This document shows, piece by piece, positions 27,602 to 35,992 of a stretch of DNA of 64,000 nt. The position numbers and the translations under genes were made by a program. Within the stretch, counting starts at the first letter, position 1. Every line of letters starts with the position of its first letter. The notes beneath the pieces were generated by a model. It saw only the letters and a program-made list of their open reading frames with translations, did no database searches and was not told where the DNA came from. Source of the stretch: an uncultured Bacteroidia bacterium (GTDB taxonomy: Bacteria > Bacteroidota > Bacteroidia > Bacteroidales > UBA932); assembly GCA_902761655.1 (NCBI GenBank), contig CACWLD010000009.1, forward strand, positions 24,608 through 88,607, given 5' to 3'.

Positions 27602-28498
27602 ATGATTAAGAGATTCTTCGTTGCAGCGGCTGCCCTGCTTTGCTGCATTGGGGCGGGGGCCCAGCAGGTCCAGCCCAAGACAAAGCTCACCTTTGACGTG
27701 AGCGCCCAGCTGGAACAGTTCTACGCAGGCCCATACGCAAGATATGCTCAGAAATATCTGGGAGTGGAAGCCAAGGAGGAGGATTCCTCCAAGGCCACCC
27801 TTACCAGCGTAGTGATGAAATACGGCTCAGATACCGAAGCTTCCGGCACCTCAGTTTGGAGCAAGCCCGGCTTTGCCCAGTCCGGCTTCGAATCGCGCGG
27901 CGTGAGCGCCAACTACACTTCAGAGGCCGCCACGCTCTTCTCCGCCGGCGCGGCAAGCCGCATCGTCTCCCAGAGCGTGACAGTTGAGAAGACGCCAGAG
28001 CAGAAGGCCCGCGAGGCGGCCGATATGGTCTTCCTCCTGAGGCGCAACCGCATCCAGATAATCACCGGCGACACCGACGCCACATACAGCGGAGAGGCAA
28101 TGAAAGCCGCCATAGACGAGCTTGCAGCCCTCGAGCAGGAATACCTTTCCCTCTTCCTTGGATACACCATAACCCAGGAGCAGAAAGTAACCTTTGAGCT
28201 TTCTCCTTCTTCCGATGCCAAGGACCAGATTTACGTGATCTTCCGACTCTCCGACCAGGAAGGTCTCCTTCCGGCGGAGGAGATCGGCGGCAAGCCGTAT
28301 TACCTTGACATAGCTCCGCAGGAGATGGCAAGCGCCCCTGCCGCAGACCCAAGGGCCGCATCCAGGGCAAAGGCCGTGCAGACCGTGCGCATCCCCGCCA
28401 TCTGCGACCTCAAGGTGTCCGATGGCGTAAAGACGTTCCTCCAGAGCCGCATTCCGGTCTATCAGCTTGGAGAGGACAGGGTATATCCCGTACAATAA
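27602..28498 (+). CDS. DUF4831 family secreted protein
   Basis: A 298-residue exported protein (signal peptide ending GAGAQ) of the Bacteroidales DUF4831 family. Recognisable blocks are LEQFYAGPYARYAQKYLG near the start, EQKAREAADMVFLLRRNR in the middle and RIPAICDLKVSDG near the C-terminus. Function is unknown; the family is often near envelope genes. It starts one base after the acyltransferase stop, so a role in the outer membrane or lipid A context is a reasonable guess but no more. Confidence 0.8.
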   Translation: MIKRFFVAAAALLCCIGAGAQQVQPKTKLTFDVSAQLEQFYAGPYARYAQKYLGVEAKEEDSSKATLTSVVMKYGSDTEASGTSVWSKPGFAQSGFESRGVSANYTSEAATLFSAGAASRIVSQSVTVEKTPEQKAREAADMVFLLRRNRIQIITGDTDATYSGEAMKAAIDELAALEQEYLSLFLGYTITQEQKVTFELSPSSDAKDQIYVIFRLSDQEGLLPAEEIGGKPYYLDIAPQEMASAPAADPRAASRAKAVQTVRIPAICDLKVSDGVKTFLQSRIPVYQLGEDRVYPVQ

Positions 28499-28531
28499 GA
28501 CAATTACAAAATAATTAACCACATATTCATT

Positions 28532-29989
28532 ATGAGCAGCATTAAAGACCTGGAACCTAAGGTGGTGTGGAACAACTTCTACTCCCTTACACAGATTCCG
28601 CGCCCTTCAAAGCACGAGCAGAAAGCCCAGGAATTCCTGTATGACTGGGGCAAGAAGCACGGGATCGAGACAATAAAAGACGATACTGGCAATATTATTT
28701 TCCGCGTTCCGGCAACGCCCGGATATGAGAACCGCCGCGGTGTGATCCTTCAGGGACATATGGATATGGTGCCCCAGAAAGTGGCATCTTCCAACCACGA
28801 CTTTCTCAACGACCCAATCGAGACCGAGATCCTTGGCGAATGGGTAGGCGCAAAGGGAACCACCCTTGGTGCGGACAACGGAATGGGCATCGCCCTTGGA
28901 ATGGCAGTATGCGAGAGCAAGGACATCAAGCACGGCCCCGTGGAGGTGCTTGCCACTTATGACGAGGAGACCGGTATGACCGGAGCCCAGAACCTCAAGC
29001 CGGGCGTCCTCAAGGGTGACATCCTCATAAACCTTGATTCCGAGGAGGAAGGTGAGCTTTGCATTGGCTGCGCCGGAGGACTCGACGCCGTTGCTGACTT
29101 CGAATACAAGGAACTGGTGGCGCCTGAAGGATACAAGCCGTACAAGGTATCCGTCAAAGGCCTCCAGGGAGGACACTCCGGAATGGACATCTCCCTCTAT
29201 CGCGGCAACGCCAACAAGATAGTTGCCAAGGCAATCATTGACGGAATGATAGACTGCGGTGTAAAGATGGCTGACTTCACCGGAGGAAGCCTACGCAACG
29301 CCATTCCGTTCGAGGCTGCGGCCGTAATCCTTGTTCCTGAAGACAAGGAAGAGGAAGTTCTGGCAATGATAATCAAGTCCCTCTCAAATTCAAAGAAATG
29401 CTATGCACAAAGCGATCCGGATATGGAGTACGTATGCGAGCATTGCGACAAGCCTGCCGGATACATTGAGGATCAGGTGGCAGTGAACGCCCTCAAGGCA
29501 ATCATAGCCTGCCCGTCCGGAGTCATCCGTATGAGCCAGAGTATGCCTGGCCTCACCGAGACTTCCACCAACCTTGCAATAGTCCGCTGCAAGGACGGAC
29601 ATCTCAAGGTCGCATCCCTGATGCGAAGCGCCCTTGACAGTTCAAAGTCAGAGCTTGCCAAGCGCATAGGCTACATCTTTGAGCTCGCCGGAGCCAAAGT
29701 TGACTTTATGGGCGGCTATTCCGGATGGATTCCCAAGCCGGACCTTCCTATCATAAAAGTTATGAAAGAGACCTACAAGAACATCTTTGGCAAGGATATG
29801 AAGGTGTTCGCCACCCACGGAGGACTTGAGTGCGCACTTATGGGCGCAACCTATCCAAATTGGGAGATGGTTTCCATAGGCCCTACCATCGTCCATCCAC
29901 ATTCTCCGGACGAGAGGGTCAAGATTGATACCGTAGGTATGTGCTGGGAGTATCTGAAAGCCGTTCTGGAAAATATTCCTTGCAAATAA
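28532..29989 (+). CDS. pepD: Aminoacyl-histidine dipeptidase (M20, PepD-like)
   Basis: A di-zinc cytoplasmic dipeptidase of the M20C family, 485 residues, which hydrolyses Xaa-His and related dipeptides. Metal ligands are visible in LQGHMDMVPQK (His and the following Asp), GADNGMG (bridging Asp), DEETGMTGA (catalytic Glu and metal Glu) and the late His in ATHGGLECAL. The lid domain includes KVSVKGLQGGHSGMDI. There is no signal peptide, which fits a role after peptide import by the POT transporter 2 kb away. The 33-base spacer upstream has no clear -7 box. Confidence 0.94.
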   Translation: MSSIKDLEPKVVWNNFYSLTQIPRPSKHEQKAQEFLYDWGKKHGIETIKDDTGNIIFRVPATPGYENRRGVILQGHMDMVPQKVASSNHDFLNDPIETEILGEWVGAKGTTLGADNGMGIALGMAVCESKDIKHGPVEVLATYDEETGMTGAQNLKPGVLKGDILINLDSEEEGELCIGCAGGLDAVADFEYKELVAPEGYKPYKVSVKGLQGGHSGMDISLYRGNANKIVAKAIIDGMIDCGVKMADFTGGSLRNAIPFEAAAVILVPEDKEEEVLAMIIKSLSNSKKCYAQSDPDMEYVCEHCDKPAGYIEDQVAVNALKAIIACPSGVIRMSQSMPGLTETSTNLAIVRCKDGHLKVASLMRSALDSSKSELAKRIGYIFELAGAKVDFMGGYSGWIPKPDLPIIKVMKETYKNIFGKDMKVFATHGGLECALMGATYPNWEMVSIGPTIVHPHSPDERVKIDTVGMCWEYLKAVLENIPCK

Positions 29990-30002
29990 TAGTTTTAATT
30001 CC

Positions 30003-30073
30003 TATATTTGCAGCCCTTTGTGAGAAATGACCTCCAAAGGGCTGTATTTTTTATTTTATCAAACCATCCAAAG
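30003..30073 (+). promoter_or_regulatory. Promoter and leader hairpin of the rpsF operon
   Basis: A -7 box TATATTTG (30003-30010) is followed directly by a perfect 10-bp inverted repeat, cagccctttg (30011-30020) and caaagggctg (30035-30044), with a 14-nt loop, and then a T-rich run (tattttttatttt). As DNA this could end the pepD transcript. Since it also lies in the rpsF leader it could act as an attenuator or as the autogenous control site for ribosomal proteins S6:S18. I do not see the conserved S6:S18 leader motif clearly. Confidence 0.55.
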
Positions 30074-30493
30074 ATGTTAAAATCTTACGAAACCGTTTTC
30101 ATTGCAACTCCCGTTTTGTCTGATTCCCAGATGAAGGAAGCGGTTGCCAAGTACACATCCCTCATTAAAGAGAATGGCGGAGAAATCGTGTACGAAGAGG
30201 ATTGGGGCCTTAAGCAGCTCGCTTACCCTATCCAGCACAAGACATCAGGATTCTATTACCTGATTGAGTTCAAGGCTGACCCCAGCTTTGTAGCTACCCT
30301 TGAAACACAGTATCACCGTGATGAGAGAATCATCAGGTTCATTACCGTGTCACTTGACCAGCACGCCCTCGCTTATGCAGAGCATCGCCGTCAGAACAGA
30401 GCATCCAAGAAAGCCGCTCCCGCTCCTGTAAAGGAGGAGGCTCCGGTTGCCGAGGACATCGAAACAGTTGTTGAAGAACTTAACGAGGATTAA
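30074..30493 (+). CDS. rpsF: 30S ribosomal protein S6
   Basis: S6 binds 16S rRNA together with S18 in the small-subunit platform. The ATG at 30074 begins [17 protein letters not shown], the normal S6 start; the frame opening upstream to 30008 lies in the leader hairpin. Family blocks [15 protein letters not shown] and [10 protein letters not shown] are present. The 139-residue protein has an Ala/Glu-rich C-terminal extension (about 115-139), as in other Bacteroidales. It is the first gene of rpsF-rpsR-rplI. Confidence 0.97.
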   Translation: MLKSYETVFIATPVLSDSQMKEAVAKYTSLIKENGGEIVYEEDWGLKQLAYPIQHKTSGFYYLIEFKADPSFVATLETQYHRDERIIRFITVSLDQHALAYAEHRRQNRASKKAAPAPVKEEAPVAEDIETVVEELNED

Positions 30494-30495
30494 TT

Positions 30496-30771
30496 ATGGC
30501 ACAGACAGATCAGAACGCTGAGATCCGTTATCTCAATCCTCCTACCGTAGAGGTAAGAAAGAAAAAGTATTGCCGTTTCAAGAAAGCAGGCATCAAATAC
30601 GTAGATTACAAGGACCCTGAGTTCCTCAAGAAGTTCCTCAATGAGCAGGGAAAGATTCTCCCCAGGCGCATCACCGGTACTTCCCTCAAATTCCAGAGGA
30701 AGGTGGCCCAGGCTATCAAGAGGGCTCGTTCAATAGCTCTTCTTCCTTATGTTACTGACCTTCTTAAATAA
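30496..30771 (+). CDS. rpsR: 30S ribosomal protein S18
   Basis: S18 (91 residues) pairs with S6. The core [31 protein letters not shown] and the basic end [12 protein letters not shown] are typical. There are 2 bases between the rpsF stop and this ATG. The single Cys in YCRF is the usual lone Cys of the zinc-free form. Confidence 0.97.
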   Translation: MAQTDQNAEIRYLNPPTVEVRKKKYCRFKKAGIKYVDYKDPEFLKKFLNEQGKILPRRITGTSLKFQRKVAQAIKRARSIALLPYVTDLLK

Positions 30772-30780
30772 TTGAGAGAT

Positions 30781-31221
30781 ATGAAAATCATTTTGAAGAA
30801 AGAAGTTGCCAATCTCGGCGAGGCCGGAGAAGTGGTAAACGTAAAGACTGGTTACGCTCTCAATTACCTGGTTCCTCAGGGATTTGCTACAATCGCAACC
30901 CCCAGCGCTATCAAGCAGCTTGAGGAGACCATCCGTCAGAGGGCTCACAAAGAGGCAAAGATCGTTGCCGATGCACAGGCATTTGCAGAGAAGCTTTCAG
31001 GAATGCTCCTTACAATCCCTGTAAAGGTTAATTCTGATGGCAAGATCTTCGGTTCAGTTTCAGCAGCACAGGTTGTTGACGCCCTTGCCGCAGCAGGCAT
31101 CGAGGTTGACAAGAAGGCTGTGACCGTTCCTGAGATCAAGGAAGCCGGCGAGTTCGAGGCAGCAGTTAAGTGCTACAAGAACGTAGTTGGAAACGTTAAG
31201 CTCAATGTTATCGCTGAGTAA
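30781..31221 (+). CDS. rplI: 50S ribosomal protein L9
   Basis: L9 spans the L1 stalk base of the large subunit. The N-terminal domain MKIILKKEVANLGEAGEVVN and GYALNYLVPQGFA, the long connecting helix, and the C-terminal domain with DGKIFGSVSA are all present in 146 residues. The ATG at 30781 is the family start. Its last 17 bases overlap the start of the downstream lipoprotein gene. Confidence 0.97.
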   Translation: MKIILKKEVANLGEAGEVVNVKTGYALNYLVPQGFATIATPSAIKQLEETIRQRAHKEAKIVADAQAFAEKLSGMLLTIPVKVNSDGKIFGSVSAAQVVDALAAAGIEVDKKAVTVPEIKEAGEFEAAVKCYKNVVGNVKLNVIAE

Positions 31222-32623
31222 TCGCTTCCAAATCCTTATAACATGCGCACTGGCTATAGCAGCCACGTGCGCATGTTCGCATATAGAGGAGCCGCAGCTC
31301 AAGCCGCGCCTGGTAGTCCTTACGGACATAGGACCGGCGGAGGTTGAGCCTGACGACAATGAGTCTGCCGTCCGTCTTATGTCCTATGCTGACAGGTTTG
31401 AGATTGAAGCGATCATAACCTCCATAGGATGGAACTGCGACCCTTACCCTCCGGAGTGGGCGGAATATCTGTACCGTGTCATAGATGCATACGGAGTGGA
31501 TGTCCACAATCTTATGAAACGTTCCGGCCAGACAGGCTTCAAGGGCCTGGAGGAAGAGAACGGCAAGCAGGAGCTTGGCTATTGGCCAAGTATGGAGTAT
31601 ATTCGCAGCCGCGCCGTGATGGGAAGCCCAAGGGCCGGAATTGGTGTCATAGGCCCCGATAACAATACCGCCGGAAGTGACCTGCTTATAAAACTCGCTG
31701 ACGAGGATGACCCCCGTCCCATCTACGTGTGCTCCTGGGGTGGCGCAAACACCCTCTCCCAGGCCATTTGGAAAGTGCAGCAGGAGCGTTCCCAGGAAGA
31801 ACTTAAGGCTTTCCTGAACAAGTTCCGGCTGTATACCATTACGGACCAGGATATGGTCTACAGGATGAGGATGAACCGTGCATACAGCTCTCACCAGTGG
31901 CTGCGCAGGGATTTCTCTGAGGACCTGATGCTTGTCTGGGACGAGAGCGCCTGGCTCAACCAGAACGCACTTGGAGTCCAGAACTGGGATCTTTACGCAA
32001 AGTATATCCAGGGCCACGGCCAGATGGGGCAGGTGTATCCGCATTATCTCTGGGGAGTTGAGGGAGATACCCCAAGTTTCCTGAACGCAATGCCCAACGG
32101 CCTTAACGACCCTGACCATCCTGAGCAGGTTGGCTGGGGCGGCTGCCACCAGTTTGGAATCTCTCCAGACAGGATTACCAATGCCTGGACCAACTGGCAA
32201 GATCCTCTGAAGACCATCTCCAATGACTACGAGCACAAGTTCTATCCTGACGAGTTCAACGACTTTGCCGCCCGTATGCAGTGGGCGGACCAGGGTGCCG
32301 GCAACCATAACCCCGTTGTCGTTGTGAACGGCAATAAAGGCATCAAGCCTATAGAGATGCAGGCAAAGGCGGGCACCGTGCTGCGCGCGGACGCTTCCAA
32401 ATCTTTCGACCCTGACGGGGACGGCCTCTCCTTTGAGTGGTGGTTCCAGGTGTTCCCTGACGACGGCCCTCTGCCGGAGATTTCAGACGCTACGGCGCAG
32501 AAGGTATCTTTCAGGATTCCTGACGATGCCGCCGGAAGGCAGCTGCACCTGGTATGCGAGGTACACGACGACGGCAATTTCAACCTTGTCGCCTATCGCA
32601 GGGTGATAATCAACGTGAAGTAG
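31205..32623 (+). CDS. DUF1593 (nucleoside hydrolase-like, Sde182-type) lipoprotein
   Basis: From ATG 31205 the protein begins with a lipoprotein signal (ALAIAATCAC). The first domain (about 30-330) has the DUF1593 nucleoside-hydrolase-like fold, with LVVLTDIGPAEVEPDDNES supplying the Asp cluster, and WNCDPYPPEW and CSWGGANTLSQA. A C-terminal Ig-like domain (about 380-472; ADASKSFDPDGDGLSFEWWF) resembles the partner domain in cellulose-binding protein Sde182. Activity is unproven; surface glycan binding or hydrolysis is the usual inference. It starts inside rplI, so it may ride on the ribosomal protein transcript, an odd pairing. Confidence 0.85.
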   Translation: MLSLSNRFQILITCALAIAATCACSHIEEPQLKPRLVVLTDIGPAEVEPDDNESAVRLMSYADRFEIEAIITSIGWNCDPYPPEWAEYLYRVIDAYGVDVHNLMKRSGQTGFKGLEEENGKQELGYWPSMEYIRSRAVMGSPRAGIGVIGPDNNTAGSDLLIKLADEDDPRPIYVCSWGGANTLSQAIWKVQQERSQEELKAFLNKFRLYTITDQDMVYRMRMNRAYSSHQWLRRDFSEDLMLVWDESAWLNQNALGVQNWDLYAKYIQGHGQMGQVYPHYLWGVEGDTPSFLNAMPNGLNDPDHPEQVGWGGCHQFGISPDRITNAWTNWQDPLKTISNDYEHKFYPDEFNDFAARMQWADQGAGNHNPVVVVNGNKGIKPIEMQAKAGTVLRADASKSFDPDGDGLSFEWWFQVFPDDGPLPEISDATAQKVSFRIPDDAAGRQLHLVCEVHDDGNFNLVAYRRVIINVK

Positions 32624-32638
32624 AGCGCGGGGGAGCCC

Positions 32639-34543
32639 CTAGATGTTTATGTCTTCCAGCTCTTCCTCAGAGCGGAGGTTCTCACGGATGAAGTTCTGCC
32701 TGTCAATGGTGTTCTCTCCCATATAGAAGGCCATTATGTCTGAAATGGACTCTTCGTCAGAGAGTTTCACCAGATCAAGCCTCATATTGTCCCCAATGAA
32801 GTCTATGAACTCGTTGGAGGAGATTTCTCCAAGGCCCTTGAAGCGGGTAATTTCCACGCCCGTCTTGAGGGCCTTGATTGCTGCTTCCTTCTCTTCAGGG
32901 GTGTAGCAATACATTGTGTTCTTCTTGTTGCGGACGCGGAAAAGGGGAGTTTGGAGGATGTGGACGTGGCCGCGGCGGATCAGGTCCGGATAGTACTTCA
33001 TAAAGAAGGTGAGGACCAGCATACGGATGTGCATTCCGTCGTCATCGGCATCGGTTGCAACAATTATGTAGTTGTAGCGGAGGTTGTCAAGGTCGTCTTC
33101 CACGCCAAGGGCGGAGATGAGAAGGTTGAGTTCCTCGTTTTCGGCCACTTTCTTGCGGCTTTCCTTGTAGCAGTTGATGGGCTTTCCGCGAAGGCTGAAA
33201 ACCGCCTGGGTGTTGGCGTTGCGGACCTTGGTGATGGTTCCGCTGGCGGAGTCTCCCTCGGTGATGAAGATGCTGGACTTGTCTATGGAATCGGCATTCT
33301 TGTCGTTCCGCTTGTCGTTGAAGTGGAAGCGGCAGTCGCGCAGTTTCTTGTTGTAGACGTTGGCGCGCTTGTTCTTCTCCCTGGTCTTCTTCTGGATTCC
33401 GGAAATCTCCTCCCTTTCCTGCTGGGAAGCCTTTATTTTCTCTTCGATGATTGGCACTATGGCCATATTCATCCTGAGGTAATTGTCAAGGTTGCGGGCA
33501 ATGAATTCGTTGACGAAGTTCCTGATGGTGGGGCCGGTGCTGTTGTGGATGGCGCCGGTCTCGTCCTTGACCTGCTTCTCCCACATATAGGTGGAGCCGA
33601 GCTTGGTCTTGGTCTGGGCCTCGAAGGTAGGTTCCTGGATCTGGATGCTTATGGCTCCCACTATTCCCTGGCGGCAGTCTTCAGGGGCGTAGTTCTTCTT
33701 GAAGAATTCCTTGAGGGTCTTTGCAATGGCCTCCCTGTATGCGGCAAGGTGGGTTCCGCCGTCGCGGGTGTTCTGGCCGTTGACAAAGGAGGAGATGTTT
33801 TCACCGTAGGCGTTGCCGTGGGTGAGGACCACTTCGATATCCTCTCCTTCAAGATGGATGGGAGGGTAGAGGGGCTCCTCCGTGAGGTTCTCGTTCACCA
33901 GGTCAAGGAGTCCGTTGGAAGACTTGTAGAGGTTGCCGTTGAAATTGAGGGTGAGGCCTTTCTTGAGGTAGGAATAGTTCTTGACCATAGACTCTACGTA
34001 GTCCATATTGTAGTGGAAGTCTCCGAACATTGTAGTGTCCGGGGTGAAAACCACAAGGGTGCCGTTCTTTTCCTTGGAATTGCCTTTGCCGCTGTCAATG
34101 AGTTCTCCGCGCTCGAACTTGGCCCAGGAGGTGTCCCCGTCGCGGTAGGAACATACATAGAAGGAACTTGAAAGGGCGTTTACTGCCTTTGTTCCCACTC
34201 CGTTGAGGCCAACTGATTTCTTGAATGCCTTGTCGTCGAACTTGCCTCCGGTGTTCAGGATGCTGACGGCCTTTACCACGGAGTCAAGGGGGATGCCTCG
34301 GCCGAAGTCCCTTACGGAGACTTCCTCGTCGGAAATGTTTATGACGATCTGCTTTCCGAATCCCATTGCAAACTCGTCGATGGAGTTGTCAACGATCTCC
34401 TTCAGCAGCACGTATATTCCGTCCCCGGGGTTCCTTCCGTCACCAAGGCGGCCGATGTACATACCAGGCCTGCGCCTGATATGCTCGACACCTTCCATGG
34501 TGACTATCTGTTCGTCAGTATAGCTATGGATTTGTTCTGGCAT
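32639..34543 (-). CDS. parE: DNA topoisomerase IV subunit B
   Basis: A GHKL-type topoisomerase subunit, 634 residues. The ATPase site is EIVDNSIDEF, DFGRGIPLD and GLNGVGTKAVNAL; the transducer is followed by the TOPRIM domain with TEGDSASG and ATDADDDGMHIR. Together with ParC it decatenates chromosomes using ATP. It is assigned as ParE-type rather than GyrB because of its length and the Bacteroidales-type EGVEHIRRRPGMYIG start. parC is not next to it. The 12-base gap to the convergent DUF1593 gene leaves no room for a long terminator. Confidence 0.9.
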   Translation of the reverse strand: MPEQIHSYTDEQIVTMEGVEHIRRRPGMYIGRLGDGRNPGDGIYVLLKEIVDNSIDEFAMGFGKQIVINISDEEVSVRDFGRGIPLDSVVKAVSILNTGGKFDDKAFKKSVGLNGVGTKAVNALSSSFYVCSYRDGDTSWAKFERGELIDSGKGNSKEKNGTLVVFTPDTTMFGDFHYNMDYVESMVKNYSYLKKGLTLNFNGNLYKSSNGLLDLVNENLTEEPLYPPIHLEGEDIEVVLTHGNAYGENISSFVNGQNTRDGGTHLAAYREAIAKTLKEFFKKNYAPEDCRQGIVGAISIQIQEPTFEAQTKTKLGSTYMWEKQVKDETGAIHNSTGPTIRNFVNEFIARNLDNYLRMNMAIVPIIEEKIKASQQEREEISGIQKKTREKNKRANVYNKKLRDCRFHFNDKRNDKNADSIDKSSIFITEGDSASGTITKVRNANTQAVFSLRGKPINCYKESRKKVAENEELNLLISALGVEDDLDNLRYNYIIVATDADDDGMHIRMLVLTFFMKYYPDLIRRGHVHILQTPLFRVRNKKNTMYCYTPEEKEAAIKALKTGVEITRFKGLGEISSNEFIDFIGDNMRLDLVKLSDEESISDIMAFYMGENTIDRQNFIRENLRSEEELEDINI

Positions 34544-34555
34544 ATATATAAAATC

Positions 34556-34587
34556 AGTCCCACAAATTTAATAATTTTTGTGGGACT
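34556..34587. terminator. Hairpin between DUF1573 gene and parE, containing the parE -7 box
   Basis: A perfect 11-bp inverted repeat (agtcccacaaa at 34556-34566, tttgtgggact at 34577-34587) with a 10-nt AT-rich loop. Read leftward it follows the DUF1573 gene stop and precedes gattttatatat, so it can end that transcript. The parE -7 box TAAATTTG (complement of 34563-34570) is formed by the loop end plus the 3' arm of the same hairpin. Confidence 0.65.
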
Positions 34588-34592
34588 ATCTT

Positions 34593-35684
34593 TTATTGGA
34601 TGAAGCCAGTTATGAACAAGTTTACTAGAGGTCTCAACGGGGAATTGGTTGTCAGGCTCACTATCACCAGGACTTCTCCCTTTGGCATTCCCTTGGTGTC
34701 CAGGTTGACCCTCAGTTTTCCGCCCTGGCCCGGTTTGAGGACCGGCGGGTCCCCAACGGGGACGGCCTTGGGGTTGTCAGTGTCAACCTTATAGATAATA
34801 AGGTCGCTCTTGCCTACGTTGGACAGATCGTAAACGGCTTCAATGGTCTTGCCTGCGGCCATTGGCTTGAATTCAAAGGAGTTGCTCTTGAAAAGGACGT
34901 TGGAGCCGTTGGCCCTCTGTTCCCTTGACCAGTCAGTGAAGTCTTCCTTGGTCACCGCCCAGATGCCCATCTTGTCAAATGCGCGTCCGTCAACGACAGG
35001 GGTGAACCAGTAGTAGTTCTTGCCCCAGAGGGAACGGTCCGCATCTATGGTGTAGCTTACCTTGGCGGTTTCTCCGGCAGGAATTGTAGTGGGGAAGACG
35101 CTGATCTTCAGGTTCTTGGAAGTGTCCTTGAATGTAACCTTGATGGGCTTTGAGCCAATGTTGGCCACCATAAACTCTCCACTCTTCTGCTGTCCCTGGG
35201 ACATATTGCCGCCCTTGATCTCATCTTCCTTGAAACCAAGGTCTCCGCGCTTGATCTTGTATGCTTCCTTGACGGGGAGGGGCTTGTAGTTGACCACTCC
35301 GCGCAGACGAAGGATCACAGGCTGTTTGTATTCTGCAAAGTATACTGTGAGGGTTTTGTCAAAAGGGAAGGGTCCGTCCTCGTTCTGGTAGGTGGCGGAG
35401 ATGGTTCCGGTCCCTCCTGCAGGGATGGGCTCTTTGGTCCAGGTGACATCCGTACAGCCGCAAGACGAAACAACCGTCAGAATATTTACGGGTTTGGCAC
35501 TGATATTGGTAACGGTGAAGTGGCAGCTGAGCGGACCGTCGGTTGTGAGGACGTCCCCAAAATCGTGAACGGTCTTGTCCAGTTCCACAATATTACCGAA
35601 CCGGCTCTGGGCGCTTGCGACGCTCATTGCGGTGAGGATGGCAACAAAGGCCGACAATATTTTATATGTTAACCTGAAGTTCAT
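34593..35684 (-). CDS. DUF1573 family exported protein
   Basis: A 363-residue exported protein (signal peptide MNFRLTYKILSAFVAILTAM, cut after ASA) containing DUF1573 Ig-like repeats, with the diagnostic block VVSSCGCTDVTWTKEPIPAG in the first repeat and similar beta-sandwich repeats after it. The paired Cys in SCGC is typical. These proteins are very common in Bacteroidota; some sit in gliding or secretion contexts, but function is generally unknown. The longer frame to 35783 is not used, since a -7 box (complement of 35729-35736) lies inside it. Confidence 0.85.
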   Translation of the reverse strand: MNFRLTYKILSAFVAILTAMSVASAQSRFGNIVELDKTVHDFGDVLTTDGPLSCHFTVTNISAKPVNILTVVSSCGCTDVTWTKEPIPAGGTGTISATYQNEDGPFPFDKTLTVYFAEYKQPVILRLRGVVNYKPLPVKEAYKIKRGDLGFKEDEIKGGNMSQGQQKSGEFMVANIGSKPIKVTFKDTSKNLKISVFPTTIPAGETAKVSYTIDADRSLWGKNYYWFTPVVDGRAFDKMGIWAVTKEDFTDWSREQRANGSNVLFKSNSFEFKPMAAGKTIEAVYDLSNVGKSDLIIYKVDTDNPKAVPVGDPPVLKPGQGGKLRVNLDTKGMPKGEVLVIVSLTTNSPLRPLVNLFITGFIQ

Positions 35685-35774
35685 ACTGAAGCATAAAGCA
35701 AAAATCTTTCCACAGTAATTTGTAAAATCAAATTTAAAGAAATACATTTGTATTAACAATTCAAAAATATCATT
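35685..35774. promoter_or_regulatory. Divergent promoters, DUF1573 gene / ferredoxin
   Basis: The minus-strand -7 box is TAAATTTG (complement of 35729-35736) and the plus-strand -7 box is TACATTTG (35743-35750). They are only 6 bases apart and point outward, giving leaders of about 40 and 20 nt. Confidence 0.6.
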
Positions 35775-35945
35775 ATGGCTCACAAAATTTCAGCAGACAC
35801 CTGTGTAGCATGCGGAGCATGCCAGGGAGAGTGCCCTTCAGGAGCAATTATGGAGGGTGATGTTTATTCTATCGATCCTAATATCTGCATAGACTGTGGC
35901 GCTTGTGCAGAAGTTTGCCCTACAGGCTCAATCTCTGAGGAATAA
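35775..35945 (+). CDS. 2[4Fe-4S] ferredoxin
   Basis: A 56-residue gene with two CxxCxxCxxxCP motifs: CVACGACQGECP (from residue 10) and CIDCGACAEVCP (from residue 38). It is a clostridial-type low-potential ferredoxin and the natural electron acceptor for the PFOR encoded 400 bases away on the other strand. It begins MAHKISADT and ends SISEE. A rho-independent terminator follows 20 bases after the stop, so it is monocistronic and probably highly expressed. Confidence 0.95.
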   Translation: MAHKISADTCVACGACQGECPSGAIMEGDVYSIDPNICIDCGACAEVCPTGSISEE

Positions 35946-35965
35946 GCATCAACATAATAATACAG

Positions 35966-35992
35966 GCCGGTCTTTCAAAGATCGGCTTTTTT
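35966..35992 (+). terminator. Intrinsic terminator of the ferredoxin gene
   Basis: The hairpin gccggtctttcaaagatcgg is followed by c and a run of six Ts. It ends directly against the ATG (35993) of the next gene, so that gene either starts at a later codon, depends on readthrough or has a hidden promoter. Confidence 0.8.

Noticed and set aside
32624-32640. GGGG-CCCC mini-hairpin between the DUF1593 gene and parE
   Set aside because: The stem is only four pairs and has no T run on either strand.
32951-34171. 406-residue plus-strand open frame across parE
   Set aside because: Antisense shadow of parE with low-complexity Val/Gly/Leu composition.
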